Assembly (NCBI GenBank): GCA_047602055.1
Contig: JASGIG010000001.1
Coordinates: 1,178,001 to 1,242,000, forward strand
Reading direction: 5' to 3'
From: JAODBQ01 sp047602055
GTDB taxonomy: Bacteria; Actinomycetota; Acidimicrobiia; Acidimicrobiales; Ilumatobacteraceae
DNA length: 64,000 nucleotides
Position numbers and translations under genes: made by a program. This document shows positions 37,036-47,900 of this stretch, piece after piece (the stretch's first letter is position 1; every line of letters begins with the position of its first letter). Under the pieces are notes generated by a model. It did no database searches. It had not been told where the DNA came from and saw only the letters and a program-made list of their open reading frames with translations.

Positions 37036-39335
37036 TGCTTCGACCGTAGCCGGTCACGGTGGAACGCGGTGCGTGGCGACAGGCGCATCCGCACCCGCTG
37101 GCGCAGGTGGCGGCGACGGACCATCTCGGCGACGACGCCGTCGCAGTTGGCCCACGCCTGCTCGGCGGCACGATCGTCGGGCGGTTCGGCGTGATAGGCG
37201 GCGCGGTCGATCGTGCCGACCAGCGCGTACAGCGCGCCGCGCACCTCGTCGCCGGACGGCTCGCTGTCGAGGTAGGCGCGGGCTGCCTCCAGCGGCGTGG
37301 TCTGTGGCGGCAGCGGCACGCCGGCGTCGATGCAGCGGTCGGCCAGCTCGTTCCACGCCCCGGCGATCCGCGCCGCCGGTTCGGGGTGCTGGCGCCGCTG
37401 GCGCCGCCGCCACCACTTGGCCCCGACGATGCCACCGGCGGCGAGGGCCGCCAGCAGCACGAGCAACGAGCCACCGGCCGCGGTCCACTGCACCGTGGTC
37501 CAGCCGCCGACGCCGACGACGCCGTCGGCGTTGATCGTCACCGGCTTGGTCGCGTCGTCCTCGTCGTCCTGTGGTGCGGTGATCACCTGGATGTCCGGGG
37601 GTGGCGGTGGTGGCGGCGGGGGATCGGGCACGGCGACGTCACGGGTGGCCGTGCCCTGCTGCTCGACGGTCGGCGTGCGGTTGCGCGGCGGGGTGACGTC
37701 GACGGGCACCCAGCCGACGCCGTCGACGTGGACCTCGACCCAGGCGCTGACGTCTCCAGCGTGCACGTCGGCGCCGCCGTTGGACCACGCCTCGTCGGGG
37801 ATCAGGTAGCCGACGGCGACGCGCGCCGGGATCTGGGCGACGCGCATCATCACCGCGGCAGCCGCGGCGTACTGCTCCTCGAAGCCGACCATCCGCCGCT
37901 GGTCGGTGAGGAGCTCGGCGAGGCGGTAGAAGCTGTGCCCGGGGGCGACGCCGGGGCTGGCGTCGTAGAAGCCCTCGTTGCGCAGCGTGTCGCGGATCGC
38001 CATCACCTGCGGCCAGCCGAACGGCTTGCCCTGGACGATGTCGGCGCCGAGGTTGCGGATCGCCGGCGGCAGCGCGTCGAGCTGCGCCGACGGCGGCAGG
38101 GCGGTGATGTGCGCGGCACTCAGCGCGGCGTCACCGGCGGCGGGATCGGCCGCGGCGGCGATGTTGTAGCTGAGGTTGTCGGGCAGGCCGTCGGTCAGGG
38201 CGACCGTGCCGGTGCGCAGGTTGGCGCGGACCTCGCCGGGCACCGGGGTCAGCGGCTGCAGGGCGCGTGGCCAGCCGGGCGCCGGCACCCACGGGCCGTC
38301 GAGGTCGAGCACGGTGACGGTGGCGGTGACGGTCGGCTGGTCGCCGACGTCGCTCGCCGCCGGCGCTGGCAGCCGTGAGCCGACCGGCTCGAACTCGCCG
38401 GCGGTGCTGCCGCTGCCGGTGCCGACGGTCCAGACGACGCCGTCGTAGTTGCCCATCACCGCGGTCTGCCAGCGCGGCAGCTTCGTCGCCGCGTCGACGT
38501 GGAAGACGACGGTGTCGCGGCGCTCGTCGACCAGCGACGCCTTGACCTCGACGAGCGGGCTCGGCAGGGCCAACGGGTCCCACGGCGGCGTCACGTGCTG
38601 GCGCAGGTCGTAGCGGTCGTTGGTGCCTGCCAGCGGGAGGTGCGGCCCGAGCAGCGGGGCGGCGGCGGTGATCGCCAGCACCATCGCCGCCGCCGGCAGG
38701 AGGCGCACGACGCTCCGGCCCGGGGTGCGGGGCGCTCGGCGCCTGGCCGCCGTGGCGGCGCGGCGCAGGCGGCGCTGCTGGACGACGCCGACGGCGAGCC
38801 CGAGGGCGGCGACGATCGCGCCCTGGGCGAGGGCGACGGCGTGCTCCTCGGCGCTGAGCAGGACCGTGAGCACGGTGGTGACGAGTGGGCCGGCGATCGG
38901 CACCGCCGGCTGGCGGACGTGGCGGGCCAGCTCGCAGCCGATCAGCGCGCCGAGCCAGGCGAGGGCGAACGGGACGACGCGCAGCTCGGCGGTGAGGTCG
39001 GCCGGTTGGGTGACCGACACGACGGTGGCCCAGCCGCGAGTCAGGCCGTGGAGAAACGCCGCCGGCCCACCGGCGACGGCGATACCGGCGAGAGCGAAGC
39101 CGGCGACGGCGAGGGCGATCTCCTCGCCGACCAGCAGCCGCCGCCAGGCGCCACCGACGCTGACGATCCCGGCGACGAGCGCGCCGACGGCGGCGGCGAC
39201 GACGAAGCTCCAGCTGTCGAAGATCGCATGGAACCCGGCCGTCGCCACCGTCGCCGCGAGGGTGAGGAGCGCAGCGAACACCGCCTGCGCGCCCGCGTCG
39301 CGCCGCGCCACCACCTCCCGCGTGGTCGGGCTCAC
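37032..39335 (-). CDS. TgpA-like transglutaminase-fold membrane protein, catalytic Cys and His apparently replaced
   Basis: A 767-residue protein with DUF3488-type N-terminal membrane helices (residues 15-210), a periplasmic transglutaminase-like domain and a C-terminal helix plus DUF4129-like region. The expected catalytic GxCEQ block reads MVGFEEQYAAAAAVMMRVAQ near 485, with Glu in place of Cys, and the HAWVEV block reads GDVSAWVEVHVDG near 528, with Ser in place of His; the Asp (WVPVDVTPP) is retained. It is therefore probably not a transamidase. The GTG start is supported by GGGAGG 6 nt upstream. It forms the MoxR-DUF58-TgpA module with its upstream neighbours. Confidence 0.88.
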   Translation of the reverse strand: MSPTTREVVARRDAGAQAVFAALLTLAATVATAGFHAIFDSWSFVVAAAVGALVAGIVSVGGAWRRLLVGEEIALAVAGFALAGIAVAGGPAAFLHGLTRGWATVVSVTQPADLTAELRVVPFALAWLGALIGCELARHVRQPAVPIAGPLVTTVLTVLLSAEEHAVALAQGAIVAALGLAVGVVQQRRLRRAATAARRRAPRTPGRSVVRLLPAAAMVLAITAAAPLLGPHLPLAGTNDRYDLRQHVTPPWDPLALPSPLVEVKASLVDERRDTVVFHVDAATKLPRWQTAVMGNYDGVVWTVGTGSGSTAGEFEPVGSRLPAPAASDVGDQPTVTATVTVLDLDGPWVPAPGWPRALQPLTPVPGEVRANLRTGTVALTDGLPDNLSYNIAAAADPAAGDAALSAAHITALPPSAQLDALPPAIRNLGADIVQGKPFGWPQVMAIRDTLRNEGFYDASPGVAPGHSFYRLAELLTDQRRMVGFEEQYAAAAAVMMRVAQIPARVAVGYLIPDEAWSNGGADVHAGDVSAWVEVHVDGVGWVPVDVTPPRNRTPTVEQQGTATRDVAVPDPPPPPPPPPDIQVITAPQDDEDDATKPVTINADGVVGVGGWTTVQWTAAGGSLLVLLAALAAGGIVGAKWWRRRQRRQHPEPAARIAGAWNELADRCIDAGVPLPPQTTPLEAARAYLDSEPSGDEVRGALYALVGTIDRAAYHAEPPDDRAAEQAWANCDGVVAEMVRRRHLRQRVRMRLSPRTAFHRDRLRSKQ

Positions 39336-39358
39336 CGCCGCCTCCCGTGACGTCGGGA

Positions 39359-39471
39359 GATTCGAGATGTGCGCACGGGCGCGGTGAATCTCGCATCGGG
39401 GCCGGCTCGCCGGGCGTCGCCTGTTGGGGCGATTCGAGATGTGCGCAGCTGGATCGCACATCTCGAATCGA
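39359..39471. repeat. Family A hairpin repeat, tandem pair 4
   Basis: Unit 1 GATTCGAGATGTGC with a degenerate right arm TGAATCTCGCATC; unit 2, 71 bp on, perfect GATTCGAGATGTGC / GCACATCTCGAATC. In the 184-bp gap between DUF58 and the transglutaminase-like gene, starting 24 nt upstream of the latter. Confidence 0.9.
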
Positions 39472-39519
39472 GCTCGACGGGGCTTGGACGACGGACCCGG
39501 CGCGGGCGGCGCGAGCGGG

Positions 39520-40785
39520 TCATCGGGCCACCAGGCGGTTCCAGGCGCCGACGAACGTGGTCAGGTCCGGGCAGCGGATCGTGCGGGCCCCGGGGACGGC
39601 GGGCACCTCGGCCTCGTCGGCGGCGCAGCAGTCGGCGACGACGACCCGGGCGTGGCGGCGGGCATGGGCGACGGTGCGCACCACCTCGGCGGCCGGGGCG
39701 CGGGCGGTGACGACGACGATCGCCGACGTCGCCGGCTCCCTGTGCAGTGCGTCGGCGACGGTCACCAGCAGCGGCCGCGCCGTCGACGGCGCGCACGTCG
39801 TCAGCCGGTCGAGCGCGGCGTCGTGGTCGGCGACCGGCGCGGTCCGCCCGACGATCCACTCGCTGCCGACCGTCGCGGCCACCGGCAGGCGGTGGTGCAG
39901 CAGCGACACCGTGATCGACGCGGCCACCTCGACGCCGGTCTCGAACTCGGCGCCGGCCCACGCCGCCGGGTCGCCGTCGACGACGACGGTGACGTGCGGC
40001 CGCCGCGTGTCGACGTAGTGGCGCACCATCACCTGCCCGGCCCGGGCACTCGACATCCAGTGGACGTGTCGCGGGTCGTCACCGATCTGATACGGGCGCA
40101 CGGCGTGGAAGGCGATGTCGCCGGCTGGCGAGTCATCCGCGGTGGGGCCTTCCAGGTCCTTGGCGAAGCCGGCCGACGGGGCGCGCACCAGCTGCCAGCG
40201 CGGGTGCACCCACAGCACCTCCGCCGGTGTGTGGGCGACCTCCCGGCTGAGCAGCCCGGCCGGGTCGGAGCGGTCGACGACGGCCGGACCGACGACGAAC
40301 GTGCCACGCCGCGGCGTTGGCAGCTCGTACTCGACGACGTGCGCCTCGCCGGGTCCGAGGCGGGGGACGTCGAGCTCGATCCGCCGCGCCCGAACGCGGC
40401 GGGACGCGTCGGTGAGGTCGGCATACGACGGAGCGGACGGCAGCGTCGTCGTCTCCACGACGCGCACGGCGCGCATCGGCGTGCGCGAGTGGTTGTGCGC
40501 TGTGAGCCGTGCGGCACAAGGCTCACCGACCATGGCTCGTTGCGGGTGCAACGACCTGGCGAGGTCGAGGCGCGACCGGCCGACGACGAACGGGGCGGCC
40601 AGCACGAGGGCGACGAGGCACCCGGCGGCGACGACCATCAGCTCGATCCACCCGAGCTGCCAGCCGACCACCCAGCAGGTCACGCCGACGGCAGCGACGA
40701 CCACGCCGAACGCCGTCGCCGGGACGCGCCGCGCCGGACCACGAGCGCCGGCCAGCGAGGTGGACCACGCGCCGCGCCGGTTCAC
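39520..40785 (-). CDS. DUF58 domain protein
   Basis: A 421-residue protein with two N-terminal helices (ATAFGVVVAAVGVTCWVVGW, LMVVAAGCLVALVLAAPFVV), a beta-rich middle and a DUF58/vWA-like C-terminal half: DIAFHAVRPYQIGDDPRHVH followed by WMSSARAGQVMVRHY, the signature. DUF58 proteins act with MoxR AAA ATPases in maturing or assembling surface complexes. It sits between MoxR and the TgpA-like gene in the usual order. Confidence 0.9.
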   Translation of the reverse strand: MNRRGAWSTSLAGARGPARRVPATAFGVVVAAVGVTCWVVGWQLGWIELMVVAAGCLVALVLAAPFVVGRSRLDLARSLHPQRAMVGEPCAARLTAHNHSRTPMRAVRVVETTTLPSAPSYADLTDASRRVRARRIELDVPRLGPGEAHVVEYELPTPRRGTFVVGPAVVDRSDPAGLLSREVAHTPAEVLWVHPRWQLVRAPSAGFAKDLEGPTADDSPAGDIAFHAVRPYQIGDDPRHVHWMSSARAGQVMVRHYVDTRRPHVTVVVDGDPAAWAGAEFETGVEVAASITVSLLHHRLPVAATVGSEWIVGRTAPVADHDAALDRLTTCAPSTARPLLVTVADALHREPATSAIVVVTARAPAAEVVRTVAHARRHARVVVADCCAADEAEVPAVPGARTIRCPDLTTFVGAWNRLVAR

Positions 40786-40811
40786 GGCGCCATCCTCCGG
40801 GCGGCCGCGAC

Positions 40812-40862
40812 GTTCCGGTCACCACCGGAGCCGAACCGTCGTGTTCTGGCGGCGACCGGAAC
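40812..40862. repeat. Long-loop inverted repeat between MoxR and DUF58
   Basis: GTTCCGGTC at 40812-40820 and GACCGGAAC at 40854-40862. Lies in the 157-bp gap; a smaller ACCGG/CCGG hairpin is nested. May attenuate expression downstream of MoxR. Confidence 0.4.
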
Positions 40863-40942
40863 GCCGTTCGTGGCCGAGCACGAGGCGACCACCCCGGCGC
40901 CGGCCGCGCCGGCCGCACCACGAGACAGCGTGGCGCGCACCG

Positions 40943-41923
40943 TCACGGTGACGTCCGCACCGCCGCCGGCGCGGGCACCGTGTCGACCAGCCGGTCGACG
41001 AGGTCGAGCGTCGACACGCCGCGCAGCTCGCTCTCCGGCTTCAGCAGCAGGCGGTGGGCCAGCGCCGCCGGGGCCAGCGCCTTGACGTCGTCGACGGTGA
41101 CGAACGGGCGGCCCTGCGTCGCCGCCAGCGCCCGCGACGAGCGGATCAGCGCCAGCGCACCGCGCGTGGACGCGCCGAGGCGCAGCTCGCCCAGCGAACG
41201 GCTCGCCGCCGACAGCGACACGGCGTACGCGACGATCGCGTCGTCGACGTGCACCGCCGCGGCGACGGCCATCATCCGCCGCAGCGTCTCGGCGTCGACG
41301 GCGGCATCGAGCTGCTCGGCCGTCGCCCCGTCGGTCACCGAGCGCACCGCGACGATCTCGTCGGCCAGCGCCGGGTAGCCGAGGCTGGTCCGCAGCAGGA
41401 AGCGGTCGAGCTGCGCCTCCGGCAGCGGGTACGTGCCCTCCTGCTCGACCGGGTTCTGCGTGGCGATCACCATGAACGGGCGGGGCACCGCATGGGTCTC
41501 GCCGTCGACGGTGATGTGCCGCTCCTCCATCACCTCCAACATCGCCGCCTGGGTCTTCGGCGAGGCCCGGTTGATCTCGTCGGCGAGGACGATGTTGGTG
41601 AACACCGGGCCGGGACGGAAGCGGAACGTCGACGTCGCCTGGTCGAGGATCAGCCCGCCGGTGACGTCGGCGGGCAGCAGGTCCGGGGTGAACTGGACGC
41701 GCCGCCAGCCCGACCGCAGCGAGATCGCCATCGCCTTGGCCAGCGTGGTCTTGCCGGTGCCGGGCACGTCCTCCAGCAACAGGTGGCCCTCGGCGAACAG
41801 GCACACCAGCGACGTGGCGATCTGGTCGCGCTTGCCCTTGACGACCAGCTCGACGTTCTCCAGGACGCGGTTGAAGTGGTAGCTGAACCATTCGGCGTGC
41901 TGGTCGGTGATGGAAGCGGGCAT
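40943..41923 (-). CDS. MoxR-family AAA+ ATPase
   Basis: A 326-residue MoxR chaperone: Walker A LLLEDVPGTGKTTLAKAM, Walker B NIVLADEINRASPKTQAAML, sensor region MVIATQNPVEQEGTYPLPEA and QLDRFL. It works with DUF58 partners to assemble or activate membrane complexes. ATG 41923 has an AAGGA site; it follows the giant surface-protein gene by 9 bp, so the two are cotranscribed. Full length and intact. Confidence 0.95.
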   Translation of the reverse strand: MPASITDQHAEWFSYHFNRVLENVELVVKGKRDQIATSLVCLFAEGHLLLEDVPGTGKTTLAKAMAISLRSGWRRVQFTPDLLPADVTGGLILDQATSTFRFRPGPVFTNIVLADEINRASPKTQAAMLEVMEERHITVDGETHAVPRPFMVIATQNPVEQEGTYPLPEAQLDRFLLRTSLGYPALADEIVAVRSVTDGATAEQLDAAVDAETLRRMMAVAAAVHVDDAIVAYAVSLSAASRSLGELRLGASTRGALALIRSSRALAATQGRPFVTVDDVKALAPAALAHRLLLKPESELRGVSTLDLVDRLVDTVPAPAAVRTSP

Positions 41924-41932
41924 GGAAGGTCC

Positions 41933-44900
41933 TTACCAGTTGATGGTGTTCGATCTGACGCCGCCGAGCACGACCCACACCTGCTGGCCGGGGAAGCCGT
42001 AGTAGCACGAGATCGGCGAGGTGCGGCTGCCGTTGCCGCTGCCGTTGGTCGTCATCGTGCCGGTCGAGAAGACGCCGATGTTGCTGGCGTTGCACGTGTA
42101 CGTGTACGACGTGTTCGGGGAGAAGCCCGAGGCGCTGATGTCGATCCAGCGGCACGACGAGTGCGTGCAGCTGCCCCCGCCGGCGGTCTCGCCCACGGCG
42201 TCGGCGCCCTTGGAGATGTTCACGTCCTTGGGCGACTGCGGCGTCGCCGATGCCCAACCGCTCCACGCGCCGCAGCCGACGGCATTGCAGGCCCGCACCC
42301 GGACCCGGTAGGTGGTCCCGTTGCTCAACCCGCTCCACGACGTGCTCCGGCCGTCGACGGACTTCGACCCGCCCGGATCGACCTCGGCCTCGTAGTGGTC
42401 GATCGCCGAGCCGTTCGCTGCCGGCGCGCTCCAGCTGGCGTCGACGGTGGCGTTGCCGGCCGACACCGACGGCGTGCCGACCTGATCCGGCTTGCCCCAC
42501 GTCGTCGCCGAGTCCGACGAGCTCCACGCCCCGCAGCCGACGTCGTTGCAGGCGTGCACCTTGAACGAGTACGCCGTCGACTCGCCGAGCCCGGTCACCG
42601 TGGAGCTGGTGACGTTGCCGACGTTGCGCGCCGCGCCGCTGTTGATCGAGATCTCGTAGCGGGCGATCGCCGCCCCGTTCGCCGCCGCCGCCGGCCACGT
42701 CAGGGCGACCTCGCCGACCCCCGACACCTTGGCGGTGATCGACGCCGGACCCTGGGGCACGCCGGCCGGCGTCACCGCGGCGGAGGCCGCGCTCCACGCG
42801 CCCCAGCCGACGCTGTTCTTGGCTCGCACCGAGAACGTGTAGGCCGTGCCGTTCGCCAACCCGGTGAACGTGTGCGTCGTGCCCGTCGCCGACTGGCTGC
42901 CCGTGCTCGTGCGCACCTCGTAGCCGGTGATCGCGCACCCCTGATCGCCGGGTGCGCCCCACGACACGTCGGCCCGCTGGTCGCCGCGCGTCGCCGCCGG
43001 CGCGGCCGGCGCGTCGGGCACCCCGCACGGCTTGACCGGCGCCGATGCCGGGCTCCACGCGCCCCAGTCGGCGTCACGGTTGCGGGCTCGCACCTGGAAC
43101 TGCTGCTCGGTGCCGTTGGGCAGGTTGCTCCAGCGCAGCGACGTGCCCGTCGCCGTGGCCGGCGCCCCGGGCGCGCCGACCATCTGCACCTGGTACTGGA
43201 CGATCGGGTCGCCGTTGTCGTTCGGCGCGGTCCAGCTGAGGTCGAGGTACTTGTCGCCCTGGACGACGCGGGGCGCGCCGGGCGCGCCCGGCTCGCGCAG
43301 CGGGTGCTCGGCGGCCGACCACGCCGACGACTCCGAACGCCCGGCGGCGTTGATCGCCGTCACCCGGAACTGGTAGCTGACGCCGTTGCGCAGGTTCTGC
43401 CAGACGTACGACGTCGTCCCGGTCTGCTGCACGCCGCTCGTGCCGCCGCCGATCTCCAGCTCGTACTTGGTGATCGCGCTGCCCTGGTTGGTCGGCGCCG
43501 ACCAGTTGACGGTCAGGCTGCCGTCGCCGAACGTCACCGTCGGCGCCGCCGGCCGGTCCGGCTGGGTGTCGGGCGTGACCGGCGAGGAGGCACCGCTCCA
43601 CGGCCCCCAGCCGGCCTCGTTGTGCGCTCGCACCTGGAACGACACGGCAACGCCGTTGCTCAGCCCGGTGAACACGTGGCTGCTGGCCAGTCCGACCGGG
43701 ACCGGGTTGTTCACGTCGCCGTTGATCGCCACCTGGACGTCGTCGATCGGGCTGCCGTTGGCTGCGGCCTGCCCCCACGTCACGGTGGCGGTGGCGTTGG
43801 TCGCCGTCGCCTGTGGCGTCGGCGGTGCGCCGGGCATGCCGACGACGTCGACGGTCAGCTGCCCGGTGGCCTGCCCGGCCTCGCTGTTGCGGGTGTCGCT
43901 GATCGTGTAGTTGACGTGCAGCGAGCCGAAGAACGTCGGGTCCGGCGTCACGGTCACGCCGCCGTCACCGTTGACGGTCACCGCCGCGTTGGCGTCGACC
44001 GCCCCGGCCGACACGACGCGCAGCCCCTGCCCGAGCGTGTCGACGTCGTTGGCCAGGACGGCGACCGTGGTGCTCGTGCTCTGGGTGATGCGCACCTGGT
44101 CGGCGACGGCGATCGGCGGCGGCGTCCGGTTCGGGGTGACCGCCACGGTGACCGTCGCCGACGCCTGCGCGCCGGCCGAGTCGGTGACGGTGAACGGCAC
44201 GGCGATCGTCGTGTCGCCGGCGTCGACCGGCGTGGCCACCGACACCGTGCTGCCGGCGAGCGAGACGCCCGGCGGCACCGTGCCGAGCGCGAACGTCAGC
44301 ACGTCGCCGGTGGCCTCGTCCGGATCGGTGACGAACGGCCGCAGGCTGACGGTCCCGGTGGTGCCGGCTTCGACGCTGCCGGTGCCGTCGGTGGCCGTCG
44401 GCGGCCGGTTCGCCGGGGCGAGCACGTCGACGGTGACCGGCGCCGACACGACGTGGCCGTGCTGGTCGTCGGCGCGGAACGAGAACCCGCCGGCGCCGGC
44501 GAACGCGCTGTCGGGCGTGAACGTCACGGTCAGCTGCCCGCCGGCGGACACGTCGGTCGACGTGCTGCCGCCGCGGGGGTTGTCGCAGCAGGCGAAGAAG
44601 ACGACGTCGCCGTCGGGGTCGGTCACCTGGCTGCCGATGTCGATCGTCACCGGCTCACCGGCGGTCGACGTCGCCGTGATCGGGGCGACGACCGGGGCGA
44701 GGTTGTCGTTGACGATCACCGCGAGCACCGCCGTCGACGTCAGCCCGTCCGGGTCGGTGATCGTGTACGCGTACTCGGCGCTCGCCGCGCCGGCGACGAC
44801 GGTCGCCGTGCCGGCGGCGTCGAACGTCAGCGACGGGTCGGTGCTCGACGGCGTCAGCTCGCTGCGCGCCCCGTCGGGGTCGAGGTCGTTGGCCAGCACG

Positions 44901-47900
44901 TCCACGGTCACCGCCGTCCCCGGCAGCACCGGGCCGGCGACGTCGTCGACGGCCACCGGGGCGACGGGCGTGCGGCTGGCGACGACGTCGACCGTGATCG
45001 TCGCGTCGTCGGTGCCACCGTGGCCGTCGTCGATCGCGTAGGCGATCGTGAAGCGCTGCGAGTCGCCGCTCATCGACGCCGGTGGCGTGAACATCACGTG
45101 GGTGCTGTCGGCGTCGAGCGGTGCCGGCGCGTTGCCCTCGGCGCGGGAGATGTGCAGCGTGTCGCCGTCGGCGTCGCTGTCGTTGGTGAGGACGTCGAGC
45201 GCCACCGTGTCGCCGCCGGCCAGCACCGTGTAGGCGTCGTCGGTCGCGGTCGGCGGGGTGTTGCCCGTCGAGCTCGGCAGCACGCCGACGAGCACGTCGC
45301 CGATCGCCCGGTCGCCCCTGGCGTCGACGACGACGTAGCGGAACGTGTCGGTGCCGGTGAAACCACCGGCCGAGGCATACGTGATCGAGCCGTCGCCGTC
45401 GACCGTCGCCGTGCCGAATGCCGGCTGGGCGGCGATCGAGTCGACGCGGACCGGGTCGCCGTCCGGGTCGGTGTCGTTGGCCAGCACGCCGATCGTGATC
45501 GTCGAGCCTTCGCGCGTCCGGGCGACGTCGGCGCGGGCCACCGGCGGGCGGTTGGCCTGGTCGGCCGGCACGAGGCGCACCTGGACGAACGAGCCCGTGC
45601 GGTTCCCGGCCGAGTCGGCGACGTCGTAGCCGAACGAGAACCCGGTCGTCGCGTTCCGGTCGACGGACACGTACACGTCCTGGCCCCCGGGTCCGATGCG
45701 TGCGGTGGCCGACGGCGAGGTGGCGATGCTGGCGACGTGGATCGCCTCGCCCTCCGGGTCGTAGTCGTTGAGCAGCACCGGCACCATCACCGTACGGCCG
45801 GCCCGGACCTCGACGATGTCCGGCTTGGCGACCGGTGCCTGGTCGATCGAGCCTGCGTCGGCGACTGACACGACGACCACGCCGTCGACCGGATCCGAGC
45901 GGCCGTCGGAGATCTGGTAGTGCAGCTCGACGCGCGACGGGGCGTCGGCGGCGACGGTGATCCGCAGGCCGACGCCGTTGATCGCGTCGACCGACACCCC
46001 GGGCGCGCCGGTGAAGCCGGTCATCGCGATGACGTCGCCGTCGGGGTCCGAGTCGTTCTGCATCACGTAGGCGATGCGCGTCCCGCCGCGCCCGATGGTG
46101 ATGTCGTCGCGCACGGCGATCGGCGGGCGATTGTCGGTGACAGCGTCGACGTCGACGCGGATCACGGCGCTGTCGCTCTCGCTGCCGTCGATGATCCCGT
46201 AGCGGAACAGGTACTGACCGGGGTTGGCGGCGACGAAGAAGAACTGGCCGTCCGCGCTGAGCGTCGCCGTGTACGTGCCCGGGTCGACGCCCTCCGGCGA
46301 CAACAGCGTCGGGGCGGCGGCGACGGTCAGCGGGTCGCCGTCGGGGTCGGTGTCGTTGGCCAGCGCGTCGAGCGTGATCGGCTTGCCGACGACGGTGACC
46401 GCGGAGTCGTTGCGGGCGTCGGGCTCGTTGTTCGAGCCGTCGAGGCGGATCTGCACCTTGAGCGTGCCCTCGGTCTGCGCGCCGAACGCGTCGGCGGCGA
46501 CGTAGCGGACCTCGACGGTGCCGGCGGCCTGGCCGGGGTCGGGTGTGAACGTGATCTTCCCGCTCGGGTCGAACACCACCGTGCCGCTGTCGGCGGTGGC
46601 GCTCTCCAGCGTCAGCGTGTCGCCGTCGGGATCGCTGTCGTTGGCCAGCACGTCGACGGTGGTCGGCGCCCCGGCGCGGGCCTCGGCGACGTCGGTCTCG
46701 GTGAGCGGCGGCCGGTTCGACGAGCCGTCGTTGGGCTGCACGGTGACGTCGACCTCGGCGCTGGCGTCGCCGCCGCGCCCGTCGGTGATCGTGTAGCCGA
46801 ACGACAGGTTGCCGGTGAAGCCCGGCGCCGGGGTCACCTGCACGGCGGCGCGGTCCGACGTCGGCGTCACCTGCGCGTCGGCGGGCACGCCGTCGAGCGC
46901 GCTGACCAGCAGCACGTCGCCGTCGGGGTCCTCGTCGTTGGCCAGGACGCGGACGATCACCGGCTGATCGGTGCGCGTCGCCGCGGTGTCGTCGCGGGCG
47001 ACGGGTGGCTGGTTGATCCCGTCCTCGTCGATCTGGTCGGCGCGCTTGAACACGGCGTCGGCGGCGTCGGGGTTCTCCTGGTCCTGCCCGGCGCCGTCGG
47101 CGTCCTGCTGCTGGTCGCCCTCGCCGTCGTCCTTGGAGACGTTGTTGCCCCACTCGTCGACGCGCTGGACCTCCTGGTGGTTCGTGGTCATCCACGCCGC
47201 GCCGGTGTCGAGGTCGTTGACCCAGATCCACCCGTTGACGAGGCGCAGGCGCAGCGACGCGCCGCCGACCCCGTTGAGCGGGACGGTCTGGTCGGTGACG
47301 CCGCCACACGTGCGGGTCAGCGTCGGCGGGGTGGTGACCAGGGCGTAGGTGCAGCCGTCGTGGACGATCGGGGCGACGGGCTGGGCGCCACCGGCGCTGG
47401 CGACGGCGGCCATCGTCCCGCCGCCGGCCGCGGCCTGGACGATCGTGCCGGCGGCCCCGACGGCGACGACCGGGGTGCCCTGCGGCGCCGGTTGGGCGAG
47501 CACCGCGCCGGTGGGCACGGCGCTCAGTGCATGCTGGTCGCCGTCGGGGGTGACGACGAGGCCGTTGCCGGTGCCGCCCTCGACGGCGACGACGGCGTCG
47601 CCGACCATCGACACCGCCGTCGCGGCTCTGCCGGCCTCGGCGAGCTGGACCGTGCGTGGCGCCGACTCGCCGAGCGCGTAGTAGCCGGCGGTGCCGGTGG
47701 CGGTGTCGAGCACCCAGGTCGCGCCGTCGGCGTTGGCGGTGACGAGGCCCGACCCGTCGCCGTCGGGTGCGGCCAGCGGCTTGACGCCGTCGAGCGAGGT
47801 CAGGTCGGCGAGCTTGTCGCCGGCGAGGCGCCAGACGCGCAGCGGGGCCGGCGTCCACAGCACGACGCCGGCATCGGTGGCGATCATCCGCACGTCCGCC

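Noticed and set aside
11020..39471. Family A repeats as a CRISPR array
   Set aside because: Only two units per locus, unequal spacers, and each unit is itself a hairpin with variable loop; no cas genes.
41054..45868. A 1,604-codon plus-strand frame under MoxR and the giant protein
   Set aside because: The same GC-frame effect: repeats of the real minus-strand Ig domains read as basic junk; MoxR and the Ig/FN3 motifs are clearly on the other strand.
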